Shown: positions 8,518 through 17,935 of the stretch, one piece after another
Position numbering within the stretch: position 1 is the first letter of the stretch
How the letters are laid out: each line of letters starts with the position of its first letter
Origin: Cedecea neteri
Lineage (GTDB): Bacteria > Pseudomonadota > Gammaproteobacteria > Enterobacterales > Enterobacteriaceae
Assembly: GCF_000758325.1 (NCBI RefSeq)
Contig: NZ_CP009459.1
Span: 3,720,001-3,784,000, forward strand
DNA length: 64,000 nt
Direction: 5' to 3'
The notes under the pieces: model-generated
The model's input: the letters and a program-made list of their open reading frames with translations, nothing else
What the model was told of the DNA's origin: nothing
Database searches by the model: none
Position numbers and translations under genes: made by a program

Positions 8518-9816
8518 TTAGTTATGTGCGCCATGAAGGTGGCGGGGGCTCAATGGCGTAAAGCCAGGCGCGTAGCGTGCGATGCCTAAATCCTCGCTTG
8601 GGATAGCCGGAGTCCGCCCTGAGATCAGGTCGCTCAGCATCTGGCCTGAACCGCAAGCCATTGTCCAGCCCAGGGTGCCGTGCCCGGTATTAAGCCAGAG
8701 ATTTTTGAACGGCGTACGTCCCACAATTGGCGTCCCGTCCGGGGTCATCGGACGTAGTCCGGTCCAGAACGTTGCCTGCTCTACGTGCCCGCCGCGCGGA
8801 TAGAGATCCCTGACGACCATTTCCAGCGTTTCACGGCGAGGCTGCAGCAGTTCAGTGTTAAAGCCGACGATTTCCGCCATGCCTCCCACACGGATGCGGT
8901 TGTCAAAGCGGGTAATAGCGATCTTGTAGGTCTCATCCAGAATGGTTGAAACCGGCGCTCCCTGTTCGTCGGCAATAGGAATGGTCAAGGAGTAACCTTT
9001 TAAAGGATAGACCGGAATATCGGCGATACCCTTGAGCAGGCCTGTGGAATAAGAGCCGAATGCCACGACGTAGGCATCGCCCTTCACCACTTCCTGGCCG
9101 CACTGTACACCGCAGATTTGCTGGTTGTCGTACAGCAGACGGTCCACCGGCGTATTGAAGCGGAACTCAACGCCCGCTTCCGCCGCCATCCGCGCCAGGT
9201 TTTGGGTAAACAGCTGGCAGTCACCGGTTTCATCGTTCGGTAAACGCAGGCCACCGGTCAGCTTATGGGCCACGTCCGCCAACGCGGGCTCAACGCGATT
9301 GAGCTGGCTGGCTTCCAACAGCTCATACGGTACGCCCGCGTCTTTCAATACGGCGATGTCTTTGGCCGCGCTTTCATACTGCTGCTCGGTACGGAACAGC
9401 TGCAGCGTGCCACCCTGTCGGCCTTCATACTGGATGCCGGTGGTGTGGCGCAATTCTTTCAGGCAATCGCGGCTGTATTCTGCCAGGCGCACCATGCGGC
9501 CTTTGTTTTCCATGTAATGCCGGGTATCGCAGTTGCGCAGCATCTGCCACATCCACTTCAGCTGGAACTGGGTTCCGTCGAGGCTGATGGCCAGCGGCGC
9601 GTGGCGCTGGAACATCCACTTAATGGCTTTTAACGGGACGCCCGGTGCCGCCCACGGGGCAGCATACCCCGGAGAGATCTGCCCGGCGTTGGCAGCGCTG
9701 GTTTCCTGCGCCGGCCCTGATTCGCGATCGATGACGGTGACTTCATGCCCGGCCTGACGTAAATACCAGGCGCTCGCCACGCCGACGACACCACTTCCCA
9801 GCACCACAACACGCAT
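8518..9816 (-). CDS. dadA: D-amino acid dehydrogenase, FAD subunit
   Basis: DadA is a membrane-associated flavoenzyme that oxidises D-alanine and other D-amino acids to 2-oxo acids, passing electrons to the respiratory chain. It has 432 residues, the E. coli length. The FAD-binding GxGxxG lies at residues 7-12 ([13 protein letters not shown]), followed by the DAO domain; conserved [14 protein letters not shown] and [14 protein letters not shown] lie near the C-terminus. It is the first gene of dadAX. Upstream lie a CRP-like site (9906-9921) and overlapping AT-rich dyads (9872-9894), consistent with the CRP and Lrp control known for this operon. Confidence 0.95.
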   Translation of the reverse strand: MRVVVLGSGVVGVASAWYLRQAGHEVTVIDRESGPAQETSAANAGQISPGYAAPWAAPGVPLKAIKWMFQRHAPLAISLDGTQFQLKWMWQMLRNCDTRHYMENKGRMVRLAEYSRDCLKELRHTTGIQYEGRQGGTLQLFRTEQQYESAAKDIAVLKDAGVPYELLEASQLNRVEPALADVAHKLTGGLRLPNDETGDCQLFTQNLARMAAEAGVEFRFNTPVDRLLYDNQQICGVQCGQEVVKGDAYVVAFGSYSTGLLKGIADIPVYPLKGYSLTIPIADEQGAPVSTILDETYKIAITRFDNRIRVGGMAEIVGFNTELLQPRRETLEMVVRDLYPRGGHVEQATFWTGLRPMTPDGTPIVGRTPFKNLWLNTGHGTLGWTMACGSGQMLSDLISGRTPAIPSEDLGIARYAPGFTPLSPRHLHGAHN

Positions 9817-9871
9817 ATCTGCTCCGCAATTAGCTAAAAGAATAATCTTCTGATTACATATTGATAACTCA

Positions 9872-9894
9872 GTTGAATATGTTATTCAACATAT
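9872..9894. promoter_or_regulatory. overlapping dyads upstream of dadA (possible Lrp site)
   Basis: Two perfect 7-bp inverted repeats overlap: GTTGAAT (9872-9878) with ATTCAAC (9884-9890), and ATATGTT (9877-9883) with AACATAT (9888-9894). Lrp is known to control dad in E. coli and favours AT-rich imperfect dyads. Assigning this site to Lrp is inference. Confidence 0.4.
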
Positions 9895-9904
9895 GGCTTT
9901 ATTA

Positions 9905-9922
9905 TGGTGACTAAACTCACAA
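9905..9922 (-). promoter_or_regulatory. CRP-like site between dadA and ycgB
   Basis: GGTGA-N6-TCACA (9906-9910 and 9917-9921) differs from the ideal TGTGA-N6-TCACA by one base. It lies about 90 bases before dadA, which CRP activates in E. coli. The rest of the 325-base dadA-ycgB interval holds both promoters; I see no gene in it. Confidence 0.6.
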
Positions 9923-10141
9923 AGCTGCCCGCCAGTGCTGGAACGGGATAATTAGCATCTCCTGTACGGGAAAACATTTTCGTCAAAATAAAATGCTGCG
10001 TGACGGGCTAAAACCCCGCTATTGAGATCAATAAATCGCGAAGAAAAAATTTTACTTGTCGGCGCTATCTTTCAGGAGTTGTCTATTCTTGAGAGTGAGG
10101 CTTTCCATCCAGAGAAAGTCGAAAACAATGAGGGCGCGCTG

Positions 10142-11674
10142 ATGGCTAACGTAACTGATTTCGCCACAAAGGATCCCACCCGTCTGAGTGACGGGCCCGA
10201 CTGGACGTTTGAGCTACTGGACATCTACCTGGCCGAGATTGACCGGGTAGCAAAGCTCTACCGGCTGGACACCTATCCCCACCAGATTGAGGTCATTACC
10301 TCAGAACAGATGATGGACGCGTATTCCAGCGTCGGGATGCCGATTAACTATCCGCACTGGTCTTTTGGCAAAAAATTCATCGAAACCGAGCGCCTGTACA
10401 AGCACGGGCAGCAAGGGCTGGCGTATGAAATTGTCATCAACTCTAATCCCTGCATTGCCTATTTGATGGAAGAGAACACCATCACCATGCAGGCGTTAGT
10501 GATTGCGCATGCCTGTTACGGGCATAACTCTTTCTTTAAAAACAACTACCTGTTCCGCAGTTGGACGGATGCCAGCTCGATAATCGACTACCTGATTTTC
10601 GCCAAAAACTACATTACGCAGTGTGAAGAGCGTTACGGCGTTGATGAGGTGGAGCGCCTGCTGGACTCCTGCCACGCGCTGATGAACTACGGCGTGGACC
10701 GCTATAAACGCCCGCAGAAGATATCCCTGCAGGAGGAGAAAGCGCGCCAGAAAAGCCGGGAAGAGTATCTGCAGAGCCAGGTGAATACGCTCTGGCGCAC
10801 GCTGCCGCGTAAGGAAGAGGAAAAAACCGCAGAATCCGCCCATCGCTTCCCTTCGGAGCCGCAGGAAAATCTGCTGTATTTTATGGAGAAGAATGCCCCG
10901 CTGCTGGAGCCGTGGCAGCGTGAGATCCTGCGTATTGTGCGCAAGGTGAGCCAGTATTTTTACCCGCAAAAACAGACCCAGGTGATGAACGAGGGCTGGG
11001 CTACTTTCTGGCACTACACCATTCTCAATCATCTGTATGACGAGGGCAAAGTCAGCGACCGCTTTATGCTGGAGTTTTTGCACAGCCATACCAACGTGGT
11101 GTTCCAGCCACCCTATAACAGCCCGTGGTACAACGGCATTAACCCCTACGCGTTGGGGTTTGCCATGTTCCAGGATATCAAACGAATTTGCCAGTCACCG
11201 ACCGAAGAAGACCGCTACTGGTTCCCGGATATTGCCGGTAAAGACTGGCTGGAAACGCTGCATTTCGCCATGCGTGACTTCAAGGATGAAAGCTTTATCA
11301 GTCAGTTCCTGTCACCTAAGCTGATGCGCGACTTCCGCCTGTTCACCGTGCTGGACGATGACCGCAATAATTACCTGGAAATTTCGGCCATCCACAACGA
11401 AGAGGGTTACCGGGAAATACGTTCTCAGCTGTCGGCCCAGTACAACCTGAGCAACCTCGAGCCGAACATTCAGGTCTGGGATGTGGATTTGCGCGGGGAT
11501 CGTTCGCTAACGCTGCGCTATATCCCGCACAATCGCGCCCCGCTGGACAAGGGCCGCCGGGAAGTGCTCAAGCATGTGCATCGCCTGTGGGGCTTTGACG
11601 TCGTGCTGGAGCAGCAAAATGCGGATGGCAGCGTGGAACTGCTGGAGCGCTGCCCGCAGCGGAACCCGCTGTAA
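10142..11674 (+). CDS. ycgB: SpoVR family protein YcgB
   Basis: This soluble protein of the SpoVR/YcgB family has no settled biochemical role. In E. coli it belongs to the RpoS stress regulon, and the Bacillus relative is named for spore cortex formation. I took the ATG at 10142 (GAGGG upstream), which gives the 510 residues of E. coli YcgB; an in-frame extension back to 10022 adds 40 residues with no counterpart. Conserved blocks include RLDTYPHQIEVITSEQMMDA, ENTITMQALVIAHACYGHNS and VMNEGWATFWHYTI, whose clustered His and Glu residues could bind metal (inference). It converges on fadR at a shared terminator. Confidence 0.9.
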   Translation: MANVTDFATKDPTRLSDGPDWTFELLDIYLAEIDRVAKLYRLDTYPHQIEVITSEQMMDAYSSVGMPINYPHWSFGKKFIETERLYKHGQQGLAYEIVINSNPCIAYLMEENTITMQALVIAHACYGHNSFFKNNYLFRSWTDASSIIDYLIFAKNYITQCEERYGVDEVERLLDSCHALMNYGVDRYKRPQKISLQEEKARQKSREEYLQSQVNTLWRTLPRKEEEKTAESAHRFPSEPQENLLYFMEKNAPLLEPWQREILRIVRKVSQYFYPQKQTQVMNEGWATFWHYTILNHLYDEGKVSDRFMLEFLHSHTNVVFQPPYNSPWYNGINPYALGFAMFQDIKRICQSPTEEDRYWFPDIAGKDWLETLHFAMRDFKDESFISQFLSPKLMRDFRLFTVLDDDRNNYLEISAIHNEEGYREIRSQLSAQYNLSNLEPNIQVWDVDLRGDRSLTLRYIPHNRAPLDKGRREVLKHVHRLWGFDVVLEQQNADGSVELLERCPQRNPL

Positions 11675-11682
11675 GAGTAAAA

Positions 11683-11712
11683 AAAACGCTTCCCTCGGGA
11701 AGCGTTTTTTAT
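11683..11712. terminator. bidirectional terminator, ycgB/fadR
   Basis: A stem AAAACGCTTCC, loop CTC, GGAAGCGTTTT has an A run on its left and a T run on its right, between convergent ycgB and fadR. Confidence 0.85.
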
Positions 11713-11717
11713 TCTGG

Positions 11718-12437
11718 CTAGCGACTGTGCATCGCCAAATCACCGGGCAGATTTTTCTGCATACGGTGCCAAATCTCGCCGCTCTCGCGACCGTAGTTAC
11801 GCACGGTATCAAAGACCTGCTCGTGAAGCCCCTGCTGGCAGATTTCGGCCAGGCGGTGGTAGAAACCCAGCGCCAGGCTACGAGCTTCAGGATTAGAGAA
11901 GTAGTGACGCCCGATGCGGGTGTACAGCCCTTTCATCCCGTTCAGGATCAGCCCATAAATCGGGTTACCGGACGCAAACGCCAGGCCGCGGAAAATGTTG
12001 TAGTCCAGCTCGGCAAAGGCGTCCGCGTGGTCTTCAACTTTGTTAGCGGTGGCCAGCACTTCCTGCGCTTTATCTGGATACTGACGAATCGCCGTACGAA
12101 TAAATATCGTGGAGATATTGGTTCGCACCGAAAGCAGATTATCAATCAGCTGCGGCACGCTGTCGTGATCGAGACGGGCCAGCGTTTCCAGTATGTTTAA
12201 GCCTGAGGTTTCCCAGAAATTGTTCACCCGCGTTGGCTTCCCGTGCTGAATTGTCAGCCAGCCGTCACGAGCAAGACGCTGAAGCACTTCACGTAATGTG
12301 GTACGCGTAACGCCAATCAGTTCTGAAAGTTCACGCTCTGCCGGCAGGATGGAACCCGGCGGAAAACGGCTGTTCCAGATACTTTCTATAATATATTCTT
12401 CCGCGAAACCCGCTGGGCTCTGCGCCTTAATGACCAT
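11718..12437 (-). CDS. fadR: fatty acid metabolism regulator FadR
   Basis: FadR is a GntR-family repressor of fatty-acid degradation genes and an activator of fabA/fabB; long-chain acyl-CoA releases it from DNA. The start at 12437 gives 239 residues, identical in length to E. coli FadR ([19 protein letters not shown]). The longer frame adds ten unsupported residues. The N-terminal winged helix (about 9-72) contains [20 protein letters not shown]; the C-terminal FCD-like domain binds acyl-CoA. A target, fadD, with a recognisable operator lies about 12 kb away in this window. It is divergent from nhaB. Confidence 0.95.
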   Translation of the reverse strand: MVIKAQSPAGFAEEYIIESIWNSRFPPGSILPAERELSELIGVTRTTLREVLQRLARDGWLTIQHGKPTRVNNFWETSGLNILETLARLDHDSVPQLIDNLLSVRTNISTIFIRTAIRQYPDKAQEVLATANKVEDHADAFAELDYNIFRGLAFASGNPIYGLILNGMKGLYTRIGRHYFSNPEARSLALGFYHRLAEICQQGLHEQVFDTVRNYGRESGEIWHRMQKNLPGDLAMHSR

Positions 12438-12665
12438 AGTAAGATTTCCATTACTCAGGTTTTGCAAATTGGACTCATCATACCAGATGCCATGCGCGCC
12501 AGATAGCGGGGGCGACGCGCAAATGCGGGATCGGCGTTGAATTTTGACGATAAACGCCTTAACTCAGGATTTCCTTCGGCTTGATCGCATGCCCCATAAA
12601 CGAGTAACCTGAAGCGTTATCTTTCTAAACATCAACATAATACAACGGATAATGGTAACTATACG

Positions 12666-14231
12666 ATGGAAATGTCCTTTGGGCGGGCGTTGTACCGCAA
12701 CTTTCTGGGTCAATCACCTGACTGGTACAAACTGACGCTGATCCTCTTTTTAGTGGTTAATCCGCTGGTCTTTTGGTTCGTCAGCCCGTTTATCGCGGGG
12801 TGGATGCTGGTTGTGGAGTTTATTTTTGCGCTGGCGATGGCGCTGAAATGCTACCCGCTGCTGCCGGGCGGCCTGCTGGCCATTGAAGCCGTGCTGGTCG
12901 GCATGACCAGCCCCGATCACGTTCGCGCTGAGATCGCTTCAAACCTCGAAGTCCTGCTGCTGCTGATGTTTATGGTGGCCGGGATTTACTTCATGAAGCA
13001 GCTTCTGCTGCTGCTTTTCACCCGCCTGCTGCTGGGGATCCGGTCCAAAATTGCGCTGTCGCTGGCTTTCTGCGTCGCCGCCGCGTTTCTTTCCGCCTTC
13101 CTGGATGCCTTAACGGTTGTGGCCGTTGTCATTAGCGTGGCCGTGGGCTTCTACAGCATTTATCACCGCGTGGCCTCCGAATCGCAGGATGACAGCAACG
13201 TTCAGGACGACAGCCATATTCGAACCGACAGCCGGGAGGTTCTTGAGCAGTTCCGCGCTTTCCTGCGCAGCCTGATGATGCACGCTGGCGTCGGCACCGC
13301 GCTGGGCGGCGTAATGACCATGGTTGGCGAGCCGCAGAACCTGATCATTGCTAAAAATGCGGGCTGGCACTTCGGCGATTTCTTCCTGCGCATGATGCCG
13401 GTGACCGTGCCGGTGCTGATTTGTGGCCTGCTCACCTGCGTGCTGCTGGAGCGTTTTAAAGTATTCGGCTACGGGCAAACGCTGCCAGAAAAAGTACGCG
13501 GGATCCTGTATGACTTTGACGCCCAGAGCACGAAGAAACGAACGAAGCAGGACAAGATGAAGCTGCTGATTCAGGCGCTGATTGGCGTCTGGCTGATTAT
13601 CGCTCTGGCCTTGCATCTGGCAGAAGTCGGCCTGATTGGCCTGTCGGTGATTATTCTGGCGACATCACTTTGTGGCGTTACCGACGAGCATGCTATCGGC
13701 AAAGCCTTTACCGAAGCGCTGCCGTTTACCGCCCTGCTGACCGTTTTCTTCACCATCGTGGCGGTTATCATCGACCAGCATCTGTTCGGCCCGATAATTC
13801 AGTACGTGCTCGATGCCTCTCCGCACGCCCAGCTGTCGCTGTTTTATATCTTTAACGGCCTGCTATCCTCGATTTCCGACAACGTCTTTGTCGGCACTGT
13901 TTATATCAACGAGGCGAAAACTGCGCTGCAGAATGGCGCCATCAATATGCAGCAGTTTGAACTGCTGGCGGTGGCGATCAATACCGGCACTAACCTGCCC
14001 TCGGTGGCAACGCCGAACGGCCAGGCGGCCTTCCTGTTCCTGCTGACGTCAGCACTGGCACCGTTGATTCGCCTCTCTTACGGCCGCATGGTTGTGATGG
14101 CGCTGCCCTACACGCTGGTGCTGACCCTTGTGGGCCTGCTGTGCGTGGAATATACCTTAACGCCTGCTACGCAATGGATGCTGGACAGCGGCTGGCTAGT
14201 GACGCCTGATACGCTGCTTGCACCGCACTAA
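12666..14231 (+). CDS. nhaB: sodium/proton antiporter NhaB
   Basis: NhaB is an inner-membrane Na+/H+ antiporter that expels sodium and helps control internal pH. It has 521 residues (E. coli 513) with about 12 membrane segments. Conserved stretches include [57 protein letters not shown] and [17 protein letters not shown], all typical of the family. A hydrophilic loop near residues 175-190 is somewhat variable. The ATG at 12666 gives the [20 protein letters not shown] beginning expected. In E. coli it likewise lies between fadR and dsbB. Confidence 0.95.
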   Translation: MEMSFGRALYRNFLGQSPDWYKLTLILFLVVNPLVFWFVSPFIAGWMLVVEFIFALAMALKCYPLLPGGLLAIEAVLVGMTSPDHVRAEIASNLEVLLLLMFMVAGIYFMKQLLLLLFTRLLLGIRSKIALSLAFCVAAAFLSAFLDALTVVAVVISVAVGFYSIYHRVASESQDDSNVQDDSHIRTDSREVLEQFRAFLRSLMMHAGVGTALGGVMTMVGEPQNLIIAKNAGWHFGDFFLRMMPVTVPVLICGLLTCVLLERFKVFGYGQTLPEKVRGILYDFDAQSTKKRTKQDKMKLLIQALIGVWLIIALALHLAEVGLIGLSVIILATSLCGVTDEHAIGKAFTEALPFTALLTVFFTIVAVIIDQHLFGPIIQYVLDASPHAQLSLFYIFNGLLSSISDNVFVGTVYINEAKTALQNGAINMQQFELLAVAINTGTNLPSVATPNGQAAFLFLLTSALAPLIRLSYGRMVVMALPYTLVLTLVGLLCVEYTLTPATQWMLDSGWLVTPDTLLAPH

Positions 14232-14376
14232 GGCAATTTGACGGGAAGTCCGCTTCCCGTTACAAATTTTTTCCTTATAAACATCCGATTACTACGTTAT
14301 TTTCATCTGCGCTACTGGCGCAAAAAGGGAATTGGTTTACACTGCCGATTCTACGCATGCTGCAGGGAAACTGATT

Positions 14377-14907
14377 ATGTTGCGATATTTAAACCAATGC
14401 TCTCTTGGGCGCACCGCCTGGCTGCTTTTGGCCTTTACGGCATTTGCGCTTGAGATGGTGGCATTGTGGTTCCAGCACGTTATGGGGCTGAAACCTTGTG
14501 TGATGTGCATTTATGAACGTTGTGCGCTGTTTGGCGTGATGGGCGCTGGTATCGTGGGCGCGATAGCCCCTAAAAGCCCGCTGCGCTATGGCGCCCTGGC
14601 CATCTGGCTGTACAGCGCAGGGAAAGGCGTACAGCTGGCATGGGAGCACACCATGCTGCAGCTTCACCCTTCTCCGTTTGTGACCTGTGATTTCTTCGCT
14701 CGTTTCCCAAGCTGGCTGCCGCTGGATAAATGGCTGCCGCAGGTTTTCGTTGCGAGCGGTGACTGCTCCGTTCGCCAGTGGGAATTCCTGTCGCTGGATA
14801 TGGTCCAGTGGCTGCTCGGGATCTTCGCCGTGTTCCTGATTATTGCGGTGCTGGTGTTGATTGCTCAGTTCTTCAAACCTAAGCGTCGCGATCTGTTTGG
14901 CCGCTAA
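14377..14907 (+). CDS. dsbB: disulfide bond formation protein B
   Basis: DsbB is a quinone reductase with four membrane segments that reoxidises DsbA and passes electrons to ubiquinone or menaquinone. I chose the ATG at 14377 behind AGGGA because it gives 176 residues, as in E. coli; the frame extends 15 codons further upstream without support. The periplasmic Cys pair is C41-C44 (KPCVMC). The second pair lies in FVTCDF and ASGDCSV, corresponding to E. coli C104 and C130. The end KRRDLFGR is typical. Confidence 0.95.
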   Translation: MLRYLNQCSLGRTAWLLLAFTAFALEMVALWFQHVMGLKPCVMCIYERCALFGVMGAGIVGAIAPKSPLRYGALAIWLYSAGKGVQLAWEHTMLQLHPSPFVTCDFFARFPSWLPLDKWLPQVFVASGDCSVRQWEFLSLDMVQWLLGIFAVFLIIAVLVLIAQFFKPKRRDLFGR

Positions 14908-14926
14908 GTTAGCAAGTGCCCGATAG

Positions 14927-14957
14927 TAATAACCCACCTTTCGGTGGGTTATTTTTT
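14927..14957. terminator. terminator after dsbB
   Basis: The stem AATAACCCACC pairs across a short loop with GGTGGGTTATT and is followed by seven T residues. It also faces the end of the convergent DUF333 gene. Confidence 0.85.
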
Positions 14958-15197
14958 TCAGGAATGATCGCGCCGGTACAACGCCCATTCATCAATTCTT
15001 TCCCCGCCAGGCAGCAGGCAGTCACTTCTTTCGCCCTCAGGCGTTTTCACGCTGACAGATTTCCCACCTTTGGCCTGGCAATAAACCGAAGCCGGATTCG
15101 CCATGCCCACGCTATGCGGAGGCTTCGGTGCCTCACGCTCTGCCGTCGCACAGCCGCTGAGTAGCAATATACCCATGATAGTTGCTAGTTTTTTCAT
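14958..15197 (-). CDS. DUF333 lipoprotein (YoaF-like)
   Basis: This is a predicted small lipoprotein of 79 residues. The start at 15197 follows GAGGAGG closely and yields a clean lipoprotein signal, MKKLATIMGILLLSGC, with lipobox LSGC. The mature part carries a DUF333 domain (NPASVYCQAKGGKSVSV, then CLLPGGERIDEWALYRRDH). It resembles E. coli YoaF, which sits elsewhere in that genome, so orthology is uncertain. DUF333 domains have no proven activity, although they are often annotated as hemolysin-like. Confidence 0.75.
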   Translation of the reverse strand: MKKLATIMGILLLSGCATAEREAPKPPHSVGMANPASVYCQAKGGKSVSVKTPEGERSDCLLPGGERIDEWALYRRDHS

Positions 15198-15370
15198 TTT
15201 TCCTCCTCTGAAAAGTGAAGTATACGCCGGAGAGATAAAAAAACCGCAGAAAGACAAAAAGTGCGTTCAGTTTTTTATTACGTACTCTTAGTCGAAGGAA
15301 GCAATAAACCTTTCGTGCAAAACGCTGAGGTTATTATGCGTAGATAAAATTTTCGCCCAGGATTAAGCGT

Positions 15371-16234
15371 CTAAGGATTGATATAAAGTCGCCCCTCAAT
15401 CATATCTAAAATCACCTTACGCTCCCGCATGAAATTCATTCCCAGCAAACCGTCGAAATCAATTTCTTCGGGAGTCGGGCTACTGGAAACAATAGCCAAA
15501 TTGTTGCTAGTCCTGCCTTCATTATCTGTAATACTGAGTTCCGCTACTCTGCAGTCTAAGTTGGATGCCTCTGGCTCAAGGGTTTTGCACCCTGAAAAAA
15601 GTGTGTTTTCTGGTAGTCGGTCTGAGAAGAGAAGTGAGTGGCTGGCACCAGTATCTACAATCAAATGCAAAGGCGTTGCTCCGACAAATGCAGTAACACG
15701 TAAGCCCGATTCCGTTTGCTCTACCGGATAGAACGACCACTTATTAACTTCCGATGGAAGTGAGTCCAACACCTGCAACCGGTCATTTTTAAAGTCGATT
15801 AAAACCCGACGGTCGTGAAAAATGCCAAGCCCCAAAACTTCATTTGTAGGCACATCTCCACCCAGGTTGAAGCCCCATGGCTTGAGCGCTACCGCCTCAA
15901 CGTCATCGAAAGGAACATCAGAAATAGTTAATTGATGAATTTTCCAGGACGGGGTAATACTTTCCCCACCGGATACATCGATCATCCGACGAGGGGCTTT
16001 CTGAGTAACTTTTAGTCCGAAATTAGCAACCAGGGTGTCCAGATTATGTTTATAAAGATGTAAACCCTCTCCACTCCCGGTATCCAACATTAACGTATGA
16101 AATCTATTATTTATTCGGACATCTGCTAATGGCAGTCCTCGCTCATCATATCGCAATCGCCAGACATCAGCGGGGGCGCTAGCCATGCAAACATCAGAGA
16201 AAAAAAGTATTAACAAGGGGAGGCATTTTACCAT
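15371..16234 (-). CDS. periplasmic aspartyl protease-like protein with two DTG motifs
   Basis: This 287-residue protein has a signal peptide (cleavage near CMASA, about residue 20) and two retropepsin-like units in one chain. Unit one has LMLDTGSGEG (D51-T52-G53) and a later VLGLGIF; unit two has LIVDTGASHS (D194-T195-G196) and LLGMNFM. Each unit thus shows the DTG and the hydrophobic-hydrophobic-Gly signature of pepsin-fold proteases, so one chain could form a complete two-Asp active site. Substrate and role are unknown. Its AT content is higher than its neighbours', and it sits beside an integrase relic at the position where E. coli has hlyE/umuDC, suggesting acquisition. Confidence 0.65.
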   Translation of the reverse strand: MVKCLPLLILFFSDVCMASAPADVWRLRYDERGLPLADVRINNRFHTLMLDTGSGEGLHLYKHNLDTLVANFGLKVTQKAPRRMIDVSGGESITPSWKIHQLTISDVPFDDVEAVALKPWGFNLGGDVPTNEVLGLGIFHDRRVLIDFKNDRLQVLDSLPSEVNKWSFYPVEQTESGLRVTAFVGATPLHLIVDTGASHSLLFSDRLPENTLFSGCKTLEPEASNLDCRVAELSITDNEGRTSNNLAIVSSSPTPEEIDFDGLLGMNFMRERKVILDMIEGRLYINP

Positions 16235-16408
16235 GATTTAATGTCCGTATTTTTCATAAGCAAAGAGATTCAAATAAAGAGTTCTGCCAGCCATTGGTTT
16301 TAGGCAGGGCTGAGTGAATTGTATTGATTGTAGGTTACAGCGACCTGAAAACAAAAACTCATGGGCAAGCTATGGGTTTAACTTACTAAGATAGTGGGAC
16401 CGTAATAA

Positions 16409-16624
16409 CCACCAAACACAAACAAAAAAGCCACCGGAGTTAACCAGTGGCCTGTTGAGTGCGGGAACGAATTCGAACTTTATAGCAGCGTAAATGGGGC
16501 ATACTTTGCGCAGAGGATTTACAACGTTTACGTAAAATGGATGAACAACGGCGATCGGATGAGCGTTTTGAGCGCTAATTTTACTGAAGATGACCCACTC
16601 ATGCCCCAGGCACAAACCCAGTAA
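16409..16624 (+). pseudogene. C-terminal remnant of a phage integrase
   Basis: An open frame without a proper start runs from after a TAA (16406-16408) to TAA 16622-16624. Its residues include RIYNVYVKWMNNGDR and NFTEDDPLMPQ. This matches the end of tyrosine integrases of temperate phages, where the Y-x-x-Y-x-x-W-M segment follows the catalytic Tyr, then a short tail ending PLMP. The catalytic domain is gone. It probably marks an old prophage or island insertion beside ycgN. The other bases of 16235-16650 show no gene. Confidence 0.55.
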
Positions 16625-16650
16625 GGCAAATCCCCTTTCAAATCAAAGAA

Positions 16651-17097
16651 TCAATCCGCCCACTCTGGCTTGTTGAGAATGTGATCCTGCCAGTCGCGGA
16701 CCTCAGACTCTTTCACCGCAATATGACGCACGGAAATGCGTTCGCCGTGCATGGCGGCTTTTGAGCCGGTAATCAGCGGATGCCATTCTGGCAGCGGTTT
16801 ACCTTCGGCTAACAGACGGTAGGCGCAGGTGTGCGGCAGCCACTCAAAAGTCGGCAGATTGTCGCGAGTGAGTTTGATGCAGTCCGGCTCGTACTCAAAG
16901 CGGCGGGCGTAATTTTTGCACTGACAGGTTTTGAGGTTGAGCTGCTTACACGCGACGTTGGTGAAATAAATCTCGTCGGTGTCTTCGTCCATCAGCTTAT
17001 GCAGGCAGCACTGGCCGCAGCCATCGCACAGGGATTCCCACTCGGCGTCGCTCATTTCGTCGAGAGTTTTACTTTGCCAAAAAGGAGTGGGTGTCAT
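16651..17097 (-). CDS. ycgN: UPF0260 family protein YcgN
   Basis: YcgN is a conserved cysteine-rich protein of unknown function. I took the start at 17097 because AGGAA lies six bases upstream and [20 protein letters not shown] matches the E. coli N-terminal region, giving 148 residues (E. coli 153). The cysteines in [11 protein letters not shown], the [17 protein letters not shown] segment and PHTCAYR suggest a metal or Fe-S site (the family is grouped with YkgJ-type zinc/iron-chelating domains). It is followed downstream on the opposite strand by the integrase remnant. Confidence 0.9.
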   Translation of the reverse strand: MTPTPFWQSKTLDEMSDAEWESLCDGCGQCCLHKLMDEDTDEIYFTNVACKQLNLKTCQCKNYARRFEYEPDCIKLTRDNLPTFEWLPHTCAYRLLAEGKPLPEWHPLITGSKAAMHGERISVRHIAVKESEVRDWQDHILNKPEWAD

Positions 17098-17156
17098 AGC
17101 GGTTCCTGCATTTAAAATTAAGCTGCACCTTATAAACAGTCTGACACCCGGATGCA

Positions 17157-17183
17157 AGTTTTGCCGCCCTGAAGCGGCAAATT
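17157..17183 (-). terminator. probable terminator of ycgM
   Basis: The stem TTGCCGC, loop TTCAGG, GCGGCAA is followed by AACTT on the minus strand just after the ycgM stop. It lacks a strong U tract. Confidence 0.45.
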
Positions 17184-17185
17184 GT

Positions 17186-17845
17186 TTATAAAACGCGCGT
17201 CGTCAGGCTGTGACCGGCAAAGCTCACTTCCAGCTCATCGCCGCTAAGCAACGGGCCTACGCCTTCCGGTGTACCGGTCAGGATCACATCCCCCGCCCGC
17301 AGGGTGAAGAACTTGCTCATATAGGCAATCAACGGCACGATCTTGTGGATCATGTCTTCGGTATTGCCCTGCTGACGAACTTCACCGTTGATCTTCAGCT
17401 CCAGCGGGGTGTTTTGCGGATCGTGAGTGAACTGTGCCGCAGGGATAAACCCGGAGATTGGGCAAGAGTTATCGAAGCCCTTGGCTTTTTCCCACGGCTG
17501 GCCTGCTTTTTTCAGTTTGGCCTGCAGATCCCGCAGCGTGAGGTCCAGCGCAACGCCATAGCCGGCAATGGCTTTCTGCACGTGTTCTTCGCTTGCCTGT
17601 TTGAGGGTTGAGCCAATCAGAATTGCCAGCTCTACCTCATGATGCACGGAGCCAAATTCCTGTGGTAACGCCAGCGGCTGGCGAATATCGCACAGGGCGC
17701 TTTCAGGTTTGATAAACACCACCGGCTCGTCCGGCGTCGCACTGCCCATCTCTTTAATATGTTTGGCATAGTTGCTGCCAACACAGACTACCTTGTTTAC
17801 CGGAAAATCCAGCAGCGCACCCTGCCAGTTATGATGTTGATACAT
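17186..17845 (-). CDS. ycgM: fumarylacetoacetate hydrolase family protein YcgM
   Basis: This soluble enzyme of the FAH fold has 219 residues, as in E. coli. The active-site pattern is present: [15 protein letters not shown], then [20 protein letters not shown] (the metal-binding Glu pair), [14 protein letters not shown], and [12 protein letters not shown] near the end. Members hydrolyse or decarboxylate acylpyruvates or oxaloacetate with Mg2+; the physiological substrate of YcgM is not firmly set. It precedes ycgN on the same strand. Confidence 0.92.
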   Translation of the reverse strand: MYQHHNWQGALLDFPVNKVVCVGSNYAKHIKEMGSATPDEPVVFIKPESALCDIRQPLALPQEFGSVHHEVELAILIGSTLKQASEEHVQKAIAGYGVALDLTLRDLQAKLKKAGQPWEKAKGFDNSCPISGFIPAAQFTHDPQNTPLELKINGEVRQQGNTEDMIHKIVPLIAYMSKFFTLRAGDVILTGTPEGVGPLLSGDELEVSFAGHSLTTRVL

Positions 17846-17889
17846 GCCTTTCCTCTGTGTCGTGTGTGTTAACTGCCTTTGATACTAGA

Positions 17890-17921
17890 TAAAAAATTCC
17901 CCGCTGAATACCGGGGAAGTG
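17890..17921 (-). terminator. terminator after the MltB-like gene
   Basis: On the minus strand, TTCCCCGG, a loop, and CCGGGGAA-like CAGCGGGGAA are followed by TTTTTT. It lies just beyond the stop of the transglycosylase gene. Confidence 0.75.
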
Positions 17922-17935
17922 TTTCTAAGCGTGCT

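Noticed and set aside
10022-10141. N-terminal extension of ycgB by 40 codons
   Set aside because: The extension has no counterpart in the family and overlaps the promoter region. The ATG at 10142 gives the usual 510 residues.
16370-16615. Minus-strand frame of 81 codons in the ycgN-protease gap
   Set aside because: It has no ribosome site and no family resemblance, and the opposite strand reads as a phage integrase tail.
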